NCBI GenBank assembly: GCA_021166835.1
Contig: JAJPEN010000084.1
Span: 17,130-81,129 of the forward strand
Length of the DNA: 64,000 bases
Reading direction: 5' to 3'
DNA from: Burkholderiaceae bacterium
GTDB taxonomy: Bacteria > Pseudomonadota > Gammaproteobacteria > Burkholderiales > Burkholderiaceae
Both the position numbers and the translations under genes were made by a program. Within the stretch, counting starts at the first letter, position 1, and each line of letters starts with the position of its first letter. Below, in pieces: positions 29,287-38,048 of the stretch. The notes under the pieces are model-generated. The model saw only the letters and a list, made by a program, of their open reading frames with translations. It was not told where the DNA came from and did not search any database.

Positions 29287-29832
29287 TCAGCGCTCGCGCA
29301 CCCAGGTCTGCGTGCGGCCGAACAGCGGCGCGCCGATGAAGCCGCGCACCTCGAGGTGCTCGCCGCCGTCGATGACGCGCATCCGGCTGCGATAGACCTT
29401 GCCGTTGTTCGGATCGAGGATGCGCCCGCCTTCGTACAGGCCGGGCTCGTCGCTGCTGGCGCGCATGCCGTCGATGATCTGCATGCCCTGCATCGGCTGG
29501 TCCTTGCGCTCGTCGGTGCACAGTTCGCACACGCCGTCGGTCCTCTCGGTGAGGATCTTCTCGATGCGGCCGTAGTAGACGCCGTCGCGCTCGGTGATGC
29601 GCACGAGCGCCTTCGGCTTCTTCGTCTCGTCGTCGATGTTGCGCCACAGTCCGACCGGCGAGCGCGCGTCGACCGACGATTGCGCCTGCGCCTGCCCCTG
29701 CGCCTGCGCGTGCGCCGCCGGAGCCAGGGCGCCGACCGCGGCGCCGAAGGCCGCGACGGCGAGCATGCGCGCGAAGGGCATCGCGCGGGAAGCGCGCAGC
29801 GGCGCGCGCAAGAGTGCGGGAACCGTCGTCAT
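29287..29832 (-). CDS. DUF2147 exported protein
   Basis: A 181-residue secreted protein with a signal peptide ending near AAHAQA, a short Gln/Ala linker, then the DUF2147 domain (SPVGLWRNIDDETKKPKALVRI, YGRIEKI, YEGGRILDPNNGKVYRSRM, FIGAPLFGRTQTW). The family has no established function; members are periplasmic and frequently sit in beta-oxidation operons of Burkholderiales, as here between the acyl-CoA dehydrogenase and the bifunctional enzyme. A Cys pair (CELC) could form a disulfide or bind metal. Confidence 0.85.
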   Translation of the reverse strand: MTTVPALLRAPLRASRAMPFARMLAVAAFGAAVGALAPAAHAQAQGQAQAQSSVDARSPVGLWRNIDDETKKPKALVRITERDGVYYGRIEKILTERTDGVCELCTDERKDQPMQGMQIIDGMRASSDEPGLYEGGRILDPNNGKVYRSRMRVIDGGEHLEVRGFIGAPLFGRTQTWVRER

Positions 29833-29845
29833 TGTCTTCGCCTCC

Positions 29846-31630
29846 TCAGAACCAGTCGACTTCGACGTTCATCAGCGGCGCCGCGCCGGCGCGCGCGCTG
29901 CGGATCAGGCCCGCCGTCTCGGGAAGCAGCCTGGCGAAATAGAAGCGCGCGGTGGCGAGCTTCGCGCGGTAGAACGGATCGCCGGAATCGGCCCGATCGA
30001 GCGCGACGCGCGCCATGCGCGCCCAGAACCAGCCGAGCACGAGGTGGCCGATCACGCGCAGGTAATCGACGGCCGCCGCGCCCGCCTCGTCGGCGTTGCC
30101 GAAGGCCTTCATGCCGATCTCCATCGTCAGCTTCTCGACCTTCTGGCGCAGCTCCGACAGCGGATTCACGAACTCGGCCATTTCCTCGTCGGTACCGTGC
30201 TCCTCGACGAAGGCGTCGACCAGCGCGCCGAACCTGCGCAGCTTCGCGCCGTTGTCGAGCAGCACCTTGCGACCGAGCAGGTCGAGCGACTGGATCGTGT
30301 TCGTGCCCTCGTAGATCATGTTGATCCGCGCGTCGCGCACGTACTGCTCCATCCCCCATTCGCGGATGTAGCCGTGCCCGCCGTAGACCTGCAGCGCGAG
30401 GTTCGTCGACGCGAATCCGTTGTCGGTGAGGAAGGCCTTGACCACCGGCGTGAGCAGCGCGAGCAGTTCCTCGGCGGCGGCGCGCTCGTCCTCGTCCGGG
30501 TGCGCGGTGGCGATGTCCGCCTGCAGTCCGAGCCAGAAGGCGAAGGCGCGCGAGCCTTCGGCCCAGGCCTTCTGCGTGAGCAGCATGCGGCGCACGTCGG
30601 GGTGGACGATGATCGGGTCGGCCGGTTTGTCGGGCGCCTTCGCTCCGGTGAGCGAGCGCATCTGCAGCCGCTCCCTGGCGTAGTCGAGCGAGTTCTGGTA
30701 GGCGACCTCCATCAGGCCGAGCGACTGCATGCCCACGCCGATGCGCGCCGCGTTCATCATCACGAACATCGCCTGCAGGCCCTTGTTCGGCTCGCCGACC
30801 AGCGTACCGACGGCGCCGTCGAAGTCCAGCGCGCAGGTGGCGTTGCCGTGAATGCCCATCTTCTCCTCGATGCGCGCGCAGCGCACCGCGTTGCGCGCGC
30901 CGAGCGAGCCGTCGGCGTTCGGCATGAACTTCGGCACGATGAAGAGCGAGATGCCGCGCGTGCCCGACGGCGCATCGGGCAGCCGCGCGAGCACCAGGTG
31001 CACGATGTTCTCGGCCCAGTCGTGCTCGCCCGACGAGATGAAGATCTTGTTGCCGGTGATGCGGTAGGTGCCGTCCGACTGCGGCTCGGCCTTCGTGCGC
31101 AGGATGCCCAGGTCGGTGCCGCACTGCGGCTCGGTCAGGCACATCGTCGCCATCCATTCGCCGGAGACGATCTTCGGCAGGTACAGCGACTTCTGCTCGG
31201 GCGTGCCGTGCGCGCGCAGGGCGTCGTACGCGCCGTGCGTCAGGCCCGGGTACATCGCCCACGCCTGGTTGCCCGAGTTCATCATTTCCTGGAACGCGAT
31301 GCCCACCGTCATCGGCAATCCCTGCCCGCCGTACTCGGGGTCGCAGGTGAGCGTGGGCCAGCCGCCGGCCTTGAACTGCTCCCAGGCCTCGCGAAAACCG
31401 GCCGGCGTGGTCACCACGCCGTCGTTCCAGTGGCAGCCCTCCTCGTCGCCGGAGCGGTTCAACGGAAACAGCACTTCGGAACAGAACTTGCCGCCTTCCT
31501 CGAGTACCTGGTCGATCAGCTCGCGACCGGTATCGGCGTAGGGAGGCAGGGTTTTCAGCGTCGATTCGGCGTCGAGCAGCTCGTGCATCACGAACTGCAT
31601 GTCGCGCAGCGGCGGGGTGTAGCGGGCCAT
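29846..31630 (-). CDS. Acyl-CoA dehydrogenase (long form)
   Basis: A 594-residue FAD flavoprotein of the long bacterial acyl-CoA dehydrogenase group with an extra C-terminal domain. The flavin-binding segment MCLTEPQCGTDLG and the YGGHGYIREWGMEQYVRDARINMIYEGTN region, with the catalytic Glu in YEGTN, are clear. It makes the first oxidation of acyl-CoA, passing electrons to ETF. AGGAG nine bases before the ATG supports the start. It is the first enzyme gene of the operon, 28 bases after the TetR regulator. Confidence 0.92.
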   Translation of the reverse strand: MARYTPPLRDMQFVMHELLDAESTLKTLPPYADTGRELIDQVLEEGGKFCSEVLFPLNRSGDEEGCHWNDGVVTTPAGFREAWEQFKAGGWPTLTCDPEYGGQGLPMTVGIAFQEMMNSGNQAWAMYPGLTHGAYDALRAHGTPEQKSLYLPKIVSGEWMATMCLTEPQCGTDLGILRTKAEPQSDGTYRITGNKIFISSGEHDWAENIVHLVLARLPDAPSGTRGISLFIVPKFMPNADGSLGARNAVRCARIEEKMGIHGNATCALDFDGAVGTLVGEPNKGLQAMFVMMNAARIGVGMQSLGLMEVAYQNSLDYARERLQMRSLTGAKAPDKPADPIIVHPDVRRMLLTQKAWAEGSRAFAFWLGLQADIATAHPDEDERAAAEELLALLTPVVKAFLTDNGFASTNLALQVYGGHGYIREWGMEQYVRDARINMIYEGTNTIQSLDLLGRKVLLDNGAKLRRFGALVDAFVEEHGTDEEMAEFVNPLSELRQKVEKLTMEIGMKAFGNADEAGAAAVDYLRVIGHLVLGWFWARMARVALDRADSGDPFYRAKLATARFYFARLLPETAGLIRSARAGAAPLMNVEVDWF

Positions 31631-31658
31631 GGCGTCAACTCCTGAGGGGTGTTTTGCG

Positions 31659-32348
31659 CTAATCGAGCGCGACCGAACGTTCGTACTTTTCAGGGGCGGA
31701 AACAGGCAAGCGCGGCGAGTAGGCCGCGATCACGCGATCGAAGGCGCGGCGCGCGCGCGTCACCGCGTCGGCGCTGTTGAGCAGCCGTGCATCGTGGTGA
31801 ACGACGAGGACGATGCCGTAGATCGCGAAGAGGAGATCCTGCGGATCGACATCGCGCACCAGGTGCCCGGCGTCGATCGCCTGCTCGATCGCGCGCGTGC
31901 ACTCGCGCTGCCATGAGCGGATCATCGCGACCAGCTCGTCGCGCACGTGCCCGCTGCGATCGTCGTATTCGGTGGCCGCCGAGATCCACACGCAGCCGCT
32001 CTCCGCCTCGGCGGCCGTGTGCGCGAGCCAGCGCTCGAAGATCGCGCGCAGGCGAGGCAGTCCGCGCTGCGCGCCGAGCGCGGGCAGCAGCACATCGTCG
32101 ACGAAACGGCGCTCGTAGGTCTTCAGCACCGCGATCTGCAGATCCTCGCGCGAGCCGAAATGCGCGAAGACGCCGCTCTTGGACATGCGCATGCGCGCGG
32201 CGAGCGCGCCGATGGTCAGCCCCTCGAGCCCGTCGCGCGCGGCAAGCTCCAGCGCCGCATCGACGATCGCGGCACGCGTCAGTTCGCCCTTCCTCGGCTT
32301 GCGCATCGGCTTCGGGGACGGACCAGGCTCGGCGGGGAGGATGCTCAT
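31659..32348 (-). CDS. TetR-family regulator of the beta-oxidation operon
   Basis: A 229-residue protein with an N-terminal TetR helix-turn-helix (TRAAIVDAALELAARDGLEGLTIGALAARMRMSKSGVFAHFGSREDL) and a helical ligand-binding domain. It is co-directional with and just upstream of acyl-CoA dehydrogenase. Palindromes built on CGAACG...CGTTCG lie at its promoter (32361-32374) and near its 3' end (31674-31683), so it probably represses itself and the operon until an acyl-CoA binds. The ligand is inferred from context only. Confidence 0.87.
   Translation of the reverse strand: MSILPAEPGPSPKPMRKPRKGELTRAAIVDAALELAARDGLEGLTIGALAARMRMSKSGVFAHFGSREDLQIAVLKTYERRFVDDVLLPALGAQRGLPRLRAIFERWLAHTAAEAESGCVWISAATEYDDRSGHVRDELVAMIRSWQRECTRAIEQAIDAGHLVRDVDPQDLLFAIYGIVLVVHHDARLLNSADAVTRARRAFDRVIAAYSPRLPVSAPEKYERSVALD
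31674..31683. promoter_or_regulatory. Possible second TetR site before the acyl-CoA dehydrogenase gene
   Basis: The perfect decamer palindrome CGAACGTTCG lies inside the last codons of the TetR gene, about 45 bases upstream of the acyl-CoA dehydrogenase start. It resembles the site at the regulator promoter but lacks the two-base spacer. It is within coding sequence (YERS), so chance is possible. Confidence 0.4.
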
Positions 32349-32360
32349 CGTGGGATTTTG

Positions 32361-32374
32361 CGAACGACCGTTCG
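32361..32374. promoter_or_regulatory. TetR operator at the regulator promoter
   Basis: CGAACG-AC-CGTTCG is an inverted repeat flanked by TTT and AAA, 13 bases upstream of the TetR start codon. A TATAGT hexamer on the minus strand at about 32386-32391 could be the -10, which would put the operator over the transcription start, a usual place for autorepression. Confidence 0.6.
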
Positions 32375-32460
32375 TAAACGATCGACTATACCCGATTTCC
32401 GGACCATGCCGCGATGGCCCCGCTTCGAAAACGGGAAACCGGTCTCTTCGCCTTCTCAGC

Positions 32461-34377
32461 TCAGCCCCAGAGCGAATAGCGCCAGCCGATCATCGCGGTC
32501 AAGGCGACCGCCATCAGCACGAGCAGCGGCCCGCCGACGCGCACGAAATCGACGAAGCGATAGCGCGCCGCGCTCATCACGAGCATGTTGGTCTGGTAGC
32601 CGATCGGCGTCGCATAGCTCAGGTTGCAGCCGAAGAGGATCGCGAGCACGAAGGGCTCGGCCGGCGCGCCGACGCTGCGCGCCACCTCGATCGCGATCGG
32701 CGTGCCGATCGCGGCCGCCGCGTTGTTCGAGACGAAGTTCGTCAGCAGGCCCATGAAAATGACCATCGAGCCGAGTACCGCGAGCGTCGGCCACGACGAA
32801 ACCTTCTGCGCGAAGGCCTGCGCGATCGCGGCGGCCGCGCCGGTGTAGAGCAGCGCGCTGCCCAGCGCGAGGCTGGCCGCGATCAGCAGCACGATGTCGG
32901 TCTTCAACGCACGACCGATCGCCGCCGGGCGCACGCAGCGCGTGACGAGCAGCGCGAGCACGCCCGAGAGCGCCGCGAGATACATCGGCAGGATCTTCGC
33001 TACTGCGACGACGATCACGCCCGCCATGATGATGGCGGCAAGGCCGCCGCGGCCGCCGGTGGTGGCGTCCATCTCGCCGTCGACGACGACCAGTCCGTGC
33101 TCGGCGCGCAGCGTGTCCAGCCTGTCGGGCGACGCCTGCACGAGCAGGACGTCGCCGGCGGCCAGGCGCACGTCGGCGACGTCGCGCTCACGGCGCATCG
33201 CGCGACCGGTGGAGCGATACGCGCCGAGCACCGCGATGCCGAAGCGGTCGCTCAGGCGCTGCTCGCGCACCGTGGCGCCGTTGAGCCAGGAGTTCGGCAG
33301 GACGATGACTTCGGCGAGCACCTCGTCGGCGGCGTTTCGCGAAGCGTCGCCCTCGCCCGTGCGCTGCGCATCGTCCCGGTCGCCGTCGTCGCGCTGCTCG
33401 TCCTTCGGCCCGTCGCCGCGCTTCCCGGTCTTCCCGTCCTTCTCGTCCTTCTCGCCTTTCTCGCCCTCGGCGTACAGCTTCATCCCGAGGCGCGTCTCGA
33501 ACTCCTTCAGCCGGGGCGCCGCGCCGCGCACGACGAGTCGATCGCCGGCAGCGAGCTTCAGGTTCGGCAACCGCACGAGTTGCACGTCGCCGCGTCGCAC
33601 CTCGACCACGTGCAGATCCTGGCGCGAGCGCTCGAGCAGCTTGCCCAGCGCAGTGCCGACCAGTTCCGAGTCCTCGCCCACCTCGAGCACCGCGTCGAAG
33701 ACGCGCTCGGCCGGGGGCGGCGCGTCGTCGGCGCCGGCGGGTAGCAGCCGCGGCGCGACCAGCCACAGCCAGGGCAGCGCGACGACTGCGGCGCCGGCAA
33801 CGAGCGGCGTGAAATCGAAGATGCCGAAATCCGCCGCCTGCATCCGCGCGGCGATCGATACGACGAGCAGGTTCGTCGACGTGCCGATCGTCGTCGCCAT
33901 GCCGCCGATCAGCACGGCGAAGTTCATCGGCATCAGCAGGCGCCGCGCCGAATCGCCGGTCTCGCGCGCGAGCGCGACCAGCACCGGAATCAGCAGCACG
34001 ACGATCGGCGTGTCGTTGATGAGGCCGCTGACCAGCATGGCGGCGACGAGGACGACGCCGAGCCCGGCGTTCGAGCCCCGCTTGCGCCACAGTGCGGCGA
34101 GCCTGCGCGTGACCGGTCGCAGCGCGCCGGTCTCGACGAGCGCGCGTCCGAGCACCGTCAGGCTGCAGATGGCGATCAGCGCCTCGTGCGAGAAGCCCTG
34201 GAAGAAGGCGAGCGGGTCGACGCGGCCGTCGGCCCCCTCGTAGGGAAACAGCGTGAAGCCGAGCGGGAGCGCGACGAGCACGACCAGGCTCGTCACCTCG
34301 ATCGGAATGCGCCGCGACGTGAACGCCGCGAAGATCGCGATCGTGAAAAGCAGAACCGCGAGGCCGTGCGCTGTCAT
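32461..34377 (-). CDS. SLC13-type permease with two RCK_C (TrkA-C) domains
   Basis: A 638-residue inner-membrane transporter of the divalent anion/sodium symporter (ArsB/NhaD-like) superfamily: membrane segments in residues 1-200, two soluble TrkA-C domains at about 210-400 (DLHVVEVRRGDVQLVRLPNLKLAAGDRLVVRG and VIVLPNSWLNGATVREQRL), then membrane segments to the end. Similar proteins carry sulfate, dicarboxylates or cations; the substrate is not evident. A highly charged Lys/Glu/Asp/Gly stretch interrupts the link between the two TrkA-C domains. The ATG at 34377 is chosen because hydrophobic sequence starts right after. Confidence 0.85.
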   Translation of the reverse strand: MTAHGLAVLLFTIAIFAAFTSRRIPIEVTSLVVLVALPLGFTLFPYEGADGRVDPLAFFQGFSHEALIAICSLTVLGRALVETGALRPVTRRLAALWRKRGSNAGLGVVLVAAMLVSGLINDTPIVVLLIPVLVALARETGDSARRLLMPMNFAVLIGGMATTIGTSTNLLVVSIAARMQAADFGIFDFTPLVAGAAVVALPWLWLVAPRLLPAGADDAPPPAERVFDAVLEVGEDSELVGTALGKLLERSRQDLHVVEVRRGDVQLVRLPNLKLAAGDRLVVRGAAPRLKEFETRLGMKLYAEGEKGEKDEKDGKTGKRGDGPKDEQRDDGDRDDAQRTGEGDASRNAADEVLAEVIVLPNSWLNGATVREQRLSDRFGIAVLGAYRSTGRAMRRERDVADVRLAAGDVLLVQASPDRLDTLRAEHGLVVVDGEMDATTGGRGGLAAIIMAGVIVVAVAKILPMYLAALSGVLALLVTRCVRPAAIGRALKTDIVLLIAASLALGSALLYTGAAAAIAQAFAQKVSSWPTLAVLGSMVIFMGLLTNFVSNNAAAAIGTPIAIEVARSVGAPAEPFVLAILFGCNLSYATPIGYQTNMLVMSAARYRFVDFVRVGGPLLVLMAVALTAMIGWRYSLWG

Positions 34378-34694
34378 GAGGATGCGATGAGTATAATGGC
34401 GCGCCGGTGACCGGCGACGTCCGCCGCACCGCTTCCGGCACATCGACCCTCGCTTCAACCGGGTCATCCTGCCGGCGCATCACGGTCGAGCCGCAGGCTC
34501 GCAATCCGGTATTTCGAGCCTTCCCTGTTCGCGAAGGCAAGCGGCATGCTGGCACGGTCCGGGCCCACTCGACACCGACCGGCCGGAACCTGTAACAAGA
34601 CGCGCACTCTGCCGGCGAGCCGGCAAAGACCCCAGGTGTCGGCCGACGCCGCGCCGGCCGACCGCAAGCAAGGAACCCTGAGCGAAGAGAGCTG
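34378..34694 (+). other. 317-base non-coding gap with several hairpins upstream of mscS
   Basis: No protein gene was found here. A TATAAT hexamer sits at 34392-34397 (no good -35). The following RNA could form hairpins CGAGCC-GCA-GGCTCG, GCCTT...AAGGC, TGCCGGC-GA-GCCGGCA (34610-34625) and an enclosing CGACACC/GGTGTCG stem (34570-34576 with 34635-34641), then GTCGGC...GGCCGAC. It may be a structured mRNA leader for the channel operon or a small RNA. I could not match it to a known riboswitch or to 6S RNA with confidence. Confidence 0.4.
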
Positions 34695-35654
34695 ATGCGC
34701 GAGCAATGGAACCAATTCCTCTGGGCGATATCGCCCTACAAGGACGAACTGCGCGTCCTTGCGTCGATCGTCGGCATCGTGCTGATCGCCGCGCTGCTGC
34801 GCTATACCGGCTGGCGGCTGGTCGCCCCGTTCTTCGGACGCATCGCGCAGCGCGCCGCGACCATCGAGGAGCGGCGGCGCCTGCAGACGGTGGGCCGCTT
34901 CGCGCGCCAGGCGCTGTCCACGCTGATCGTCGTCGTCGCGGGCACGCTCGTTTTGAACCAGCTGGGCGTGTCGATCGCGCCGATCCTCGGCGCGGCGGGG
35001 GTCGTCGGCATCGCGATCGGCTTCGGCGCGCAGAGTCTCGTCAAGGACGTGTTCAGCGGGTTCTTCCTGCTCATCGAGAACCAGATCCGCGTGGGCGACG
35101 TCGTCGAGATCGCCGGCAAGGCGGGCTCGGTGGAGGAGCTGAGCCTGCGCCGCACGAAGCTGCGCGCCTACGACGGCGCGGTGCACTACATCTCGAACGG
35201 CCTGATCACCACCGTCACCAATCTGTCGACCGAATTCTCCTACGCCGTCGTCGACGTGCAGGTGCCGTACGACCTCGACGTCGACCGCGCGATGCAGCTG
35301 ATGCGACAGGCCGCCGAAGATCTGCGCGCCTCGCCCGGCTGCGCCGAGAAGATGATCGGTGAGCTGGAGATCGCCGGCATCGAGCAGCTCCAGGAGGGCT
35401 CGATCGTCGTGCGCGCCCGCGTGAAGACCGCACCGCTCGAGCAGTGGTCGGTGCGACGCGAACTGCTCAGGCAGCTGAAGATCGTTTTCGAACGCGAGGG
35501 CGGGGCGGGGGCCGGCGCGGCAACCGATGCGGCGACCGATGCGGCGACCGATGCAGCGCCCACCGCGACAGCCGCCAACGGGGTGCGCATCGTCGTCGGC
35601 AAGGCCGCGCACGAGGAAGGCGCCGGAGCGCTGCGCGCGACGCCGACCCGATGA
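34695..35654 (+). CDS. Small-conductance mechanosensitive channel (MscS family)
   Basis: 319 residues, with three membrane segments and the MscS pore/beta-domain signature (GVVGIAIGFGAQSLVKDVFSGFFLLIENQIRVGDVVEI). It opens under membrane tension to release solutes on osmotic downshock. GAAGAGAG precedes the ATG at 34695. The C-terminus carries an ATDAATDAATDAA repeat encoded by a 12-bp tandem array. First of four co-directional genes with a CPA2 antiporter, a GCS2 ligase and an amidotransferase, suggesting joint work in ion and solute balance. Confidence 0.92.
   Translation: MREQWNQFLWAISPYKDELRVLASIVGIVLIAALLRYTGWRLVAPFFGRIAQRAATIEERRRLQTVGRFARQALSTLIVVVAGTLVLNQLGVSIAPILGAAGVVGIAIGFGAQSLVKDVFSGFFLLIENQIRVGDVVEIAGKAGSVEELSLRRTKLRAYDGAVHYISNGLITTVTNLSTEFSYAVVDVQVPYDLDVDRAMQLMRQAAEDLRASPGCAEKMIGELEIAGIEQLQEGSIVVRARVKTAPLEQWSVRRELLRQLKIVFEREGGAGAGAATDAATDAATDAAPTATAANGVRIVVGKAAHEEGAGALRATPTR
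35520..35555. repeat. 12-bp tandem array in the mscS 3' end
   Basis: Three 12-bp units (consensus GCGACCGATGCG) encode the TDAA repeat in the channel's C-terminal tail. The units at 35532 and 35544 differ only at the last base. Confidence 0.75.
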
Positions 35655-35697
35655 CGCCGCGCGCCATCGCAAGAAGAAGTTCGACCGGGAGGCCTCG

Positions 35698-36912
35698 ATG
35701 ACGGGCGACACGCGCTCAGACCTGTTCTTCCTGCCCGCGTGGCCGCCGTCGGCCGACGCGGTCCTGTGGGTGTCGCTGACGCTCGTCATCGCCGCGCTGC
35801 TCGGCGAGTTCGTCTATCGCTGGCTGCGGCTGCCCAGAGTCGTCGGCTACGCGGCAGTCGGCACGATCGTCTCGGCCCTCGATCTCGGCCTGGGGCCGGG
35901 ATTGAAGCCCGGCCTTCGGTCGATCGTCGACCTCGCGCTCGCGCTGCTGCTCTTCGAGCTGGGCAGCCGCATCAACCTTCGCTGGCTGCGTACGAATCCG
36001 TGGCTGCTGGCGACCAGTCTGGCCGAAGCGGCGCTCGCCTTCGGCGCCGTCTACCTCGCGTTGAGCGCGGTGGGCACCGACGCACGCACGGCGACCGCGA
36101 TCGCCGCCATCGCGATCGGCACTTCTCCGGCCGTGGTGATGCGGGTCGCCTCGGAGTTCGAGGCCTCCGGCCAGGTGACCGAGCGGATGATCGTGCTCAC
36201 CGGGCTGAACACCTTCTACGCGGTGCTCGCCAGCAAGTTCGTCTTCGGCTGGCTGCACGCCGAATACATCGGCAGCCTGGTGCGCGCCTTCGCGCATCCG
36301 CTGTACCTGCTCGCCGGCTCGGCCATCGTCGCGGCGCTGCTCGCCTTCTCGGTGTCGATGATCGCGCGGCGCCTGGACCTGCGCAACGAGAACTCCACGC
36401 TGCTGCTGCTCGGCATGATCCTGCTCGCGCTGTCGATCACGAAGATGGCCAACCTCTCGACGCTGCTCGTTCCGCTGCTGGCCGGCGTGATGCTGCGCAA
36501 CAGCACCGAGCGGCCGTGGATCTGGCCGCGCCACTTCGGCACCGCCGGCGGCGCGCTCGTGCTGATGCTGTTCGTCGTCACCGGGTCGGTCTGGTCGGTG
36601 GACACGCTGCTCGAGGGCGCCGTGCTCGGCGCTGCGGTCATCGTCGCGCGCGTCGTCGCCAAGCTCGTGGCCACGACGCTGCTCGCCGCGCCCAGCGGAA
36701 TCTCGCTGCGCCAGGGCCTGGCGCTCGGCGTCACGCTGATGCCGATGTCGGGGGCGGCGCTGGTGATGATGGTCGAGCTGCAGAACCTGTACCCGGAGTT
36801 CGCGTCGCAGCTGACGGCGGTCGTCTTCAGCGCGATCGCCTTTCTCGAGCTGATCGGGCCGATCGCCGTGCATCTGGCGCTGCGCTGGGTGCACGAGGAA
36901 AACCTCCGCTGA
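35698..36912 (+). CDS. CPA2-family cation/proton antiporter (KefB/C-like membrane domain)
   Basis: A 404-residue membrane protein with about twelve helices and the Na+/H+ exchanger fold ([59 protein letters not shown]). It lacks the C-terminal RCK/TrkA-N domain of full Kef proteins, so any gating would need a separate partner. A GGGAGG site sits five bases before ATG at 35698. It follows mscS by 43 bases and precedes the GCS2 ligase by eight, implying one operon. Confidence 0.87.
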   Translation: MTGDTRSDLFFLPAWPPSADAVLWVSLTLVIAALLGEFVYRWLRLPRVVGYAAVGTIVSALDLGLGPGLKPGLRSIVDLALALLLFELGSRINLRWLRTNPWLLATSLAEAALAFGAVYLALSAVGTDARTATAIAAIAIGTSPAVVMRVASEFEASGQVTERMIVLTGLNTFYAVLASKFVFGWLHAEYIGSLVRAFAHPLYLLAGSAIVAALLAFSVSMIARRLDLRNENSTLLLLGMILLALSITKMANLSTLLVPLLAGVMLRNSTERPWIWPRHFGTAGGALVLMLFVVTGSVWSVDTLLEGAVLGAAVIVARVVAKLVATTLLAAPSGISLRQGLALGVTLMPMSGAALVMMVELQNLYPEFASQLTAVVFSAIAFLELIGPIAVHLALRWVHEENLR

Positions 36913-36920
36913 GGAAACCG

Positions 36921-38036
36921 ATGGCGCTGGAACCTTTCGCAGAATCGCGCGCGCTCACGCTCGGCGTCGAACTCGAACTGCAGATCGTCAACACGCACGA
37001 TTTCGACCTGACGCACGGCGCCAACGACCTGCTGCGCCTGGTCGGCAAACGCAAGTTGCCGGGCGAAGTGAAGCCGGAAATGACCGGCAGCATGATCGAG
37101 CTGTCCACCGGCATCTGCCGCGACTACGCGGAAGCGCTCGCGCACCTGTCCGAGATCCGCGACGTGCTCGTGCACTGCGCGAACCGGCTGAACGTCGGGC
37201 TGTCGGGCGGCGGCACGCACCCGTTCCAGGACTGGAGCCAGCGGCGGATCTACGACACGCCGCGCTTCCACATGCTCTCGGAGCTGTACGGCTACCTGTC
37301 GAAGCAGTTCACGATCTTCGGCCAGCACGTGCACATCGGCTGCGCCGGACCCGATGCAGCGCTGGTGCTGCTGCACGGCCTGTCGCGCTTCATCCCGCAT
37401 TTCATCGCGCTGTCGGCGTCGTCGCCCTTCGTGCAGGGCACCGACACGGGCTTTCATTCGGCGCGGCTGAACTCGGTGTTCGCGTTCCCGCTGTCGGGCC
37501 GGGCGCCGTTCACGCTCACCTGGGAGGAGTTCTCGCGCTATTTCGAGAAAATGGCGCGCACCGGCGTCGTGCAGAGCATGAAGGATTTCTACTGGGACAT
37601 CCGCCCGAAGCCGGAGTTCGGGACGATCGAGGTGCGCGTGCTCGACACGCCGCTGACGATCGAGAAGGCGGCTGCGCTGGCGGCGTACATCCAGTGCGTC
37701 GCCCGCTGGCTGTCGTTCGAGCAGCCGTTCCGGCCGGCGGAGGACGACTACCTCGTCTACACCTTCAACCGTTTCCAGGCATGCCGCTTCGGCTTCGACG
37801 GCACCTTCGTCGATCCGCAGACCGGCGAGCACCGCACGATCCGCGAAGACATCGCCGAGACGCTCGCCGAGGTCGAGCAGCACGCGATCGAGCTGGGCGC
37901 CGAGGACGCGTGCCGGCGCGTGCGCGACGACATCGGCGCGCTGGGCAACGACGCGACCTGGATCCGCCAGACCTTCGAGCGCGAGAACCTGTTGCCCGAA
38001 GTCGTGCGACAGCAGTGCCTGCGCTGGAGCCGCTAG
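36921..38036 (+). CDS. Carboxylate-amine ligase, GCS2/YbdK family
   Basis: A 371-residue member of the glutamate-cysteine ligase type 2 family: [11 protein letters not shown] with the metal-binding glutamates, the [11 protein letters not shown] loop, [11 protein letters not shown] and [13 protein letters not shown]. Characterised relatives make a gamma-glutamyl or related amide bond weakly from glutamate and an amine, and the true substrate is often unknown. It sits in an operon with MscS, a Kef-like antiporter and a class I amidotransferase, which could mean production and turnover of a gamma-glutamyl compound linked to ion flux; this is inference. Confidence 0.9.
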   Translation: MALEPFAESRALTLGVELELQIVNTHDFDLTHGANDLLRLVGKRKLPGEVKPEMTGSMIELSTGICRDYAEALAHLSEIRDVLVHCANRLNVGLSGGGTHPFQDWSQRRIYDTPRFHMLSELYGYLSKQFTIFGQHVHIGCAGPDAALVLLHGLSRFIPHFIALSASSPFVQGTDTGFHSARLNSVFAFPLSGRAPFTLTWEEFSRYFEKMARTGVVQSMKDFYWDIRPKPEFGTIEVRVLDTPLTIEKAAALAAYIQCVARWLSFEQPFRPAEDDYLVYTFNRFQACRFGFDGTFVDPQTGEHRTIREDIAETLAEVEQHAIELGAEDACRRVRDDIGALGNDATWIRQTFERENLLPEVVRQQCLRWSR

Positions 38037-38048
38037 CAGGAAAATGAG

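Noticed and set aside
34480..34645. Resemblance to 6S RNA (GCATGCTGGCACGGTCCG) or to a TPP box (GAACCTG...TGCCGGCGA)
   Set aside because: Only short pieces match and neither the closing stems nor the other required boxes are present; kept only as a structured gap.
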